Of a stretch of 64,000 bases of DNA, positions 61,421-64,000 are shown piece after piece. How positions within the stretch are numbered: position 1 is the stretch's first letter; each line of letters opens with the position of its first letter. The stretch comes from Dimorphilus gyrociliatus (taxonomy: Eukaryota; Annelida; Polychaeta; Dinophilidae), in NCBI GenBank assembly GCA_904063045.1, contig CAJFCJ010000007.1, positions 62,001 through 126,000 of the forward strand, given 5' to 3'. A model generated the notes under the pieces. The model searched no databases. It saw nothing but the letters and a program-made list of their open reading frames with translations, and was not told the origin of the DNA. A program made the position numbers and the translations under genes.

Positions 61421-64000
61421 TTTTTTTTAATTTCTTTAGATAAAAATATCCATTAGTCTACAATATAATCATATTTAATATAAATACATAACAAATTGGC
61501 CTGTAGTGAAAGTATATATACAGTGGCTGACAACGATTTTTGTGAAAGGCCTATTTTGAACAATTTTTTAAAAATTTACCCTTAAAAATATATATATTAG
61601 TATATACTAATATATATATATATGTGTGTTGAAAAGTGCCTTTAAAACTTAAGTTTATTCTCTCCTCTAATAATGTATAACGTATTCTTTTTTAATACTA
61701 TGACCTTCTTATTATAAAAGAAAAACAACTAATATAAAATGTAACGTCGTATTCTGTTCATTTACTTATAATTTTCTTTCTTATCTGGATTAATAGCCTA
61801 TAGTTTTGACATAGCTCATTTTGTAATCCACTGTTTATTATATTATTTTCAACATAAAAAATATATTCCAAAGAAAAACCTGACAAGATAATTAAAAAGT
61901 AAGTTTCAGATGGTAAAAGTTACCGGACTATTGCTGATTTCTCTTCAAACGAAGAGATTAGTAATTTAAAACCTTATCAAATATACATAAAACAAAAGTA
62001 AAATTTGAAGGAAGATTTGAAAGAATATAGGTCTTGCAAACGAAAAAAAGCATTGGTCAAGATTAACAGAGAGCAGGGAAGATATATTGAAAGTATTGAG
62101 GAGGGGGAGGAAAGGTTTAAAGAAAAAAAAACCTTTTTCTTTGTAAAAAGACAAAAAAAGAAAGCGAAATAAAACAAAATGTGTTAAATATATTTATAGT
62201 GTGTTTATCAGAGTGTAGACTAATAATTAAATGGTGAAACTGATAAATGCATGTTTTCTATGAATGGATTAGATAATTTCGATACTTAATCACTTAATCC
62301 AAGAAGATTAAGACCTCAGGATGAAAATTTCAATACAAGGAACACGAATAATTTATGTAATATGTTGAAAAATGTTGTTAATGAGTCTGCTGTTAAAGCA
62401 AATTTGCCCAGAAAAGAAGCAAAGGGATAATAGACCCTATTCACCTTAAAGAAGAGGGTTTTATTGAAGATGCTTAATCAGTTTTTAACTGACTATCTAA
62501 AGTTATAAAAGACAGTTTACCTTTCTACACAATTAGCAAAACTTGAAAAGCTAAATGTATGCATTACAAATTTATAGGCAATATGAATTGAATATGATGT
62601 CAATTTTTGTAATTTTTGTTTCTTACACTAATAGATTTTGGTGAAAAAGAATTTGAATTATTCAAAAAACTTTTTAAAAGACAATCTAAAAAAGAAAACC
62701 AGCTTAATTTATAACAATTTGATGCATACAAAAGCCATTTTTTAGGGCTGTCTATCTAGGTGAAATATGTAAAACTTGTTCAAGATAGGCCTTGAATAAA
62801 TACCGTAGTTGGCCACTACATAGATACATGTATATATACTGGATACAATTATACAAGTACATATTGTATGCATATACATTGTACAAAATATTTATATATT
62901 CTAGGTATTTATTAATAAAGAACTAGATCAACGACGAATCGTTTCTTATAATTATCCTATCTAATTTATAAAAATGATTAGAAAAAGTTTTTTTTATTAT
63001 TTTGGCGCCATCTGCTCATGATAAAAACTTTTTATGAATCTCTTTTTCTTTAAAATCTAGCGATTGTCATGATTTTTAGTCATTTCTACTGAAGCATTAT
63101 CTATCTATTCTTGCGTTTACTTCCTACTTTTTGTACGTTAATTTATCAAATTATATAGGCTTAGTATCTTTTTCACCTCAACTAAAAGTGACCTTCAAAA
63201 AAACTACGTGTCAACACTAGATGACGCTGTGTTATTAATTTTTTTAAAAATGTATGCAGTTAAACTAGACTGAATAAAAATTAATCTAAACACGCAAAAA
63301 AAGGATTAAGAAAAAATAATAATAAGATTATAGAGCGTTTTCTTACCTAACCAATACAAATTATCGATTTCTAATCAATTCAACGATTATTCGCGCCTTT
63401 AGAAAAAAATATGTATTTTAGGCCTAAAACAATTTAAAAGAAAAACTTGTTGCACGTTGAAACGGAAATTATTTATGACGGAAAAAGCACTTGGTATTTC
63501 AGTAAAGTTGACTTAAATTGTTTTTCTTCCCCTCCAACTTGTCAACACAATCATTATGGTCTTAAGCACCGGATCAATAATCTTTGAAGAATGAGATTAA
63601 TACGTGTTTGCTTACTAATAGCAAATTTCATAAGCCTAGAGGAGATTTTAACGCCTGGTCATGGGTCATCTGGCCACCAGCTGCGTGCAAACAAAAAGTA
63701 AAATGTTTTATGCTCTTTTTTTATTGAAGCAGTTCGATAACACTTGAAACAGAAAGGGCTTCTAATATTCTTCACCATATTTTTTTCATAGGCTGAGTCT
63801 AGTTTTTATTGTAAGTCCAAACAAATAACAAACAGAATAGGCCATAAAAATCCTATACAGAGAAAGACTATACAATGATAGTTCACCTGCTATTTATCAA
63901 ATCTGTATGGATTATTATGCTTATTATTTATTTAAGAAAAAAATATTCCGAAAAGGAAGCAATAGAAAAACCCTAAAAGGTAAGACATAATATTGATTAG
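61421..64000. other. terminal intergenic region with a coding relic
   Basis: Mostly AT-rich. It includes a decayed ORF (62248-62757), TTGGCGCCATCTGCTC at 63002-63017, CACTAGATGACGC near 63214 and GTCATCTGGCCACC near 63666. No intact gene is supported up to the window edge. Confidence 0.4.
62248..62757 (+). pseudogene. decayed coding relic of unknown family
   Basis: Protein-like text appears in shifting frames. An ATG segment (MNGLDNFDT) is followed by a stop, then RPQDENFNTRNTNNLCNM and VNESAVKANLPRKEAKG. After a frame change come GIIDPIHLKEEGFIEDA and VIKDSLPFYTI, then EKEFELFKKLFKRQ. Multiple in-frame stops and at least one frameshift separate these pieces, with no splice sites at the breaks. 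It resembles a retired host gene or transposon ORF; I could not assign a family. Confidence 0.3.

Noticed and set aside
1-64000. tRNA, rRNA, CRISPR arrays, prophage or bacterial operons
   Set aside because: No T-loop-like GTTCGA cores with clover-leaf context, no direct-repeat/spacer pattern, and no ribosome-binding-site-led gene clusters. Gene structure is clearly that of an animal nuclear genome.

Overview
The window is nuclear DNA of a small-genome invertebrate, most likely a spiralian (annelid, mollusc or rotifer grade). It is very AT-rich. Genes are split by GT-AG introns mostly of about 50-75 bases. An innexin with the YYQWV signature points to a protostome-type animal. (TA)n and (GA)n/(CT)n microsatellites fill the gaps. 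I see no bacterial, viral or organellar genes, no tRNA or rRNA, and no CRISPR array. Gene models were spliced by hand, using reading-frame continuity and comparison between paralogues.

Layout. 0.4-2.0 kb (-): secreted flavin amine oxidase, head to head with a BTB-BACK-Kelch gene (2.4-4.3 kb, +). 4.4-10.1 kb (-): two tandem MATE/SLC47-type transporters whose exon structure matches almost base for base. 10.8-16.4 kb (+): a 20-exon ionotropic glutamate receptor whose ligand pocket looks glycine/D-serine or delta type. 17.5-19.0 kb (+): innexin. 21.6-23.9 kb (+): a single-pass Ig-domain protein with two alternative last exons. 25.3-31.4 kb (-): a peptide-type rhodopsin-family GPCR with an unusually large first intron. 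31.4-39.9 kb: repeat-rich, apparently gene-poor. 40.0-46.0 kb (+): a coiled-coil/DUF4587-like gene and a conserved-looking C-terminal module that may be the same gene, with a long acidic ORF nested in one intron. 46.0-56.7 kb: gene-poor, except a two-exon 61-residue membrane micropeptide gene at 49.5 kb. 56.7-57.8 kb (+): an amine-like GPCR. 59.8-61.4 kb (-): two intronless uncharacterised ORFs. 62.2-62.8 kb: a decayed coding relic.

Functionally, several genes suit neuronal or epithelial signalling: a ligand-gated channel, a gap-junction protein, two GPCRs, an Ig cell-surface protein and organic-cation efflux pumps. Nothing shows that they are co-regulated; the animal gene order may be incidental. 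Expression data, protein searches and domain searches were not available, so family names rest on motifs read from the translations.
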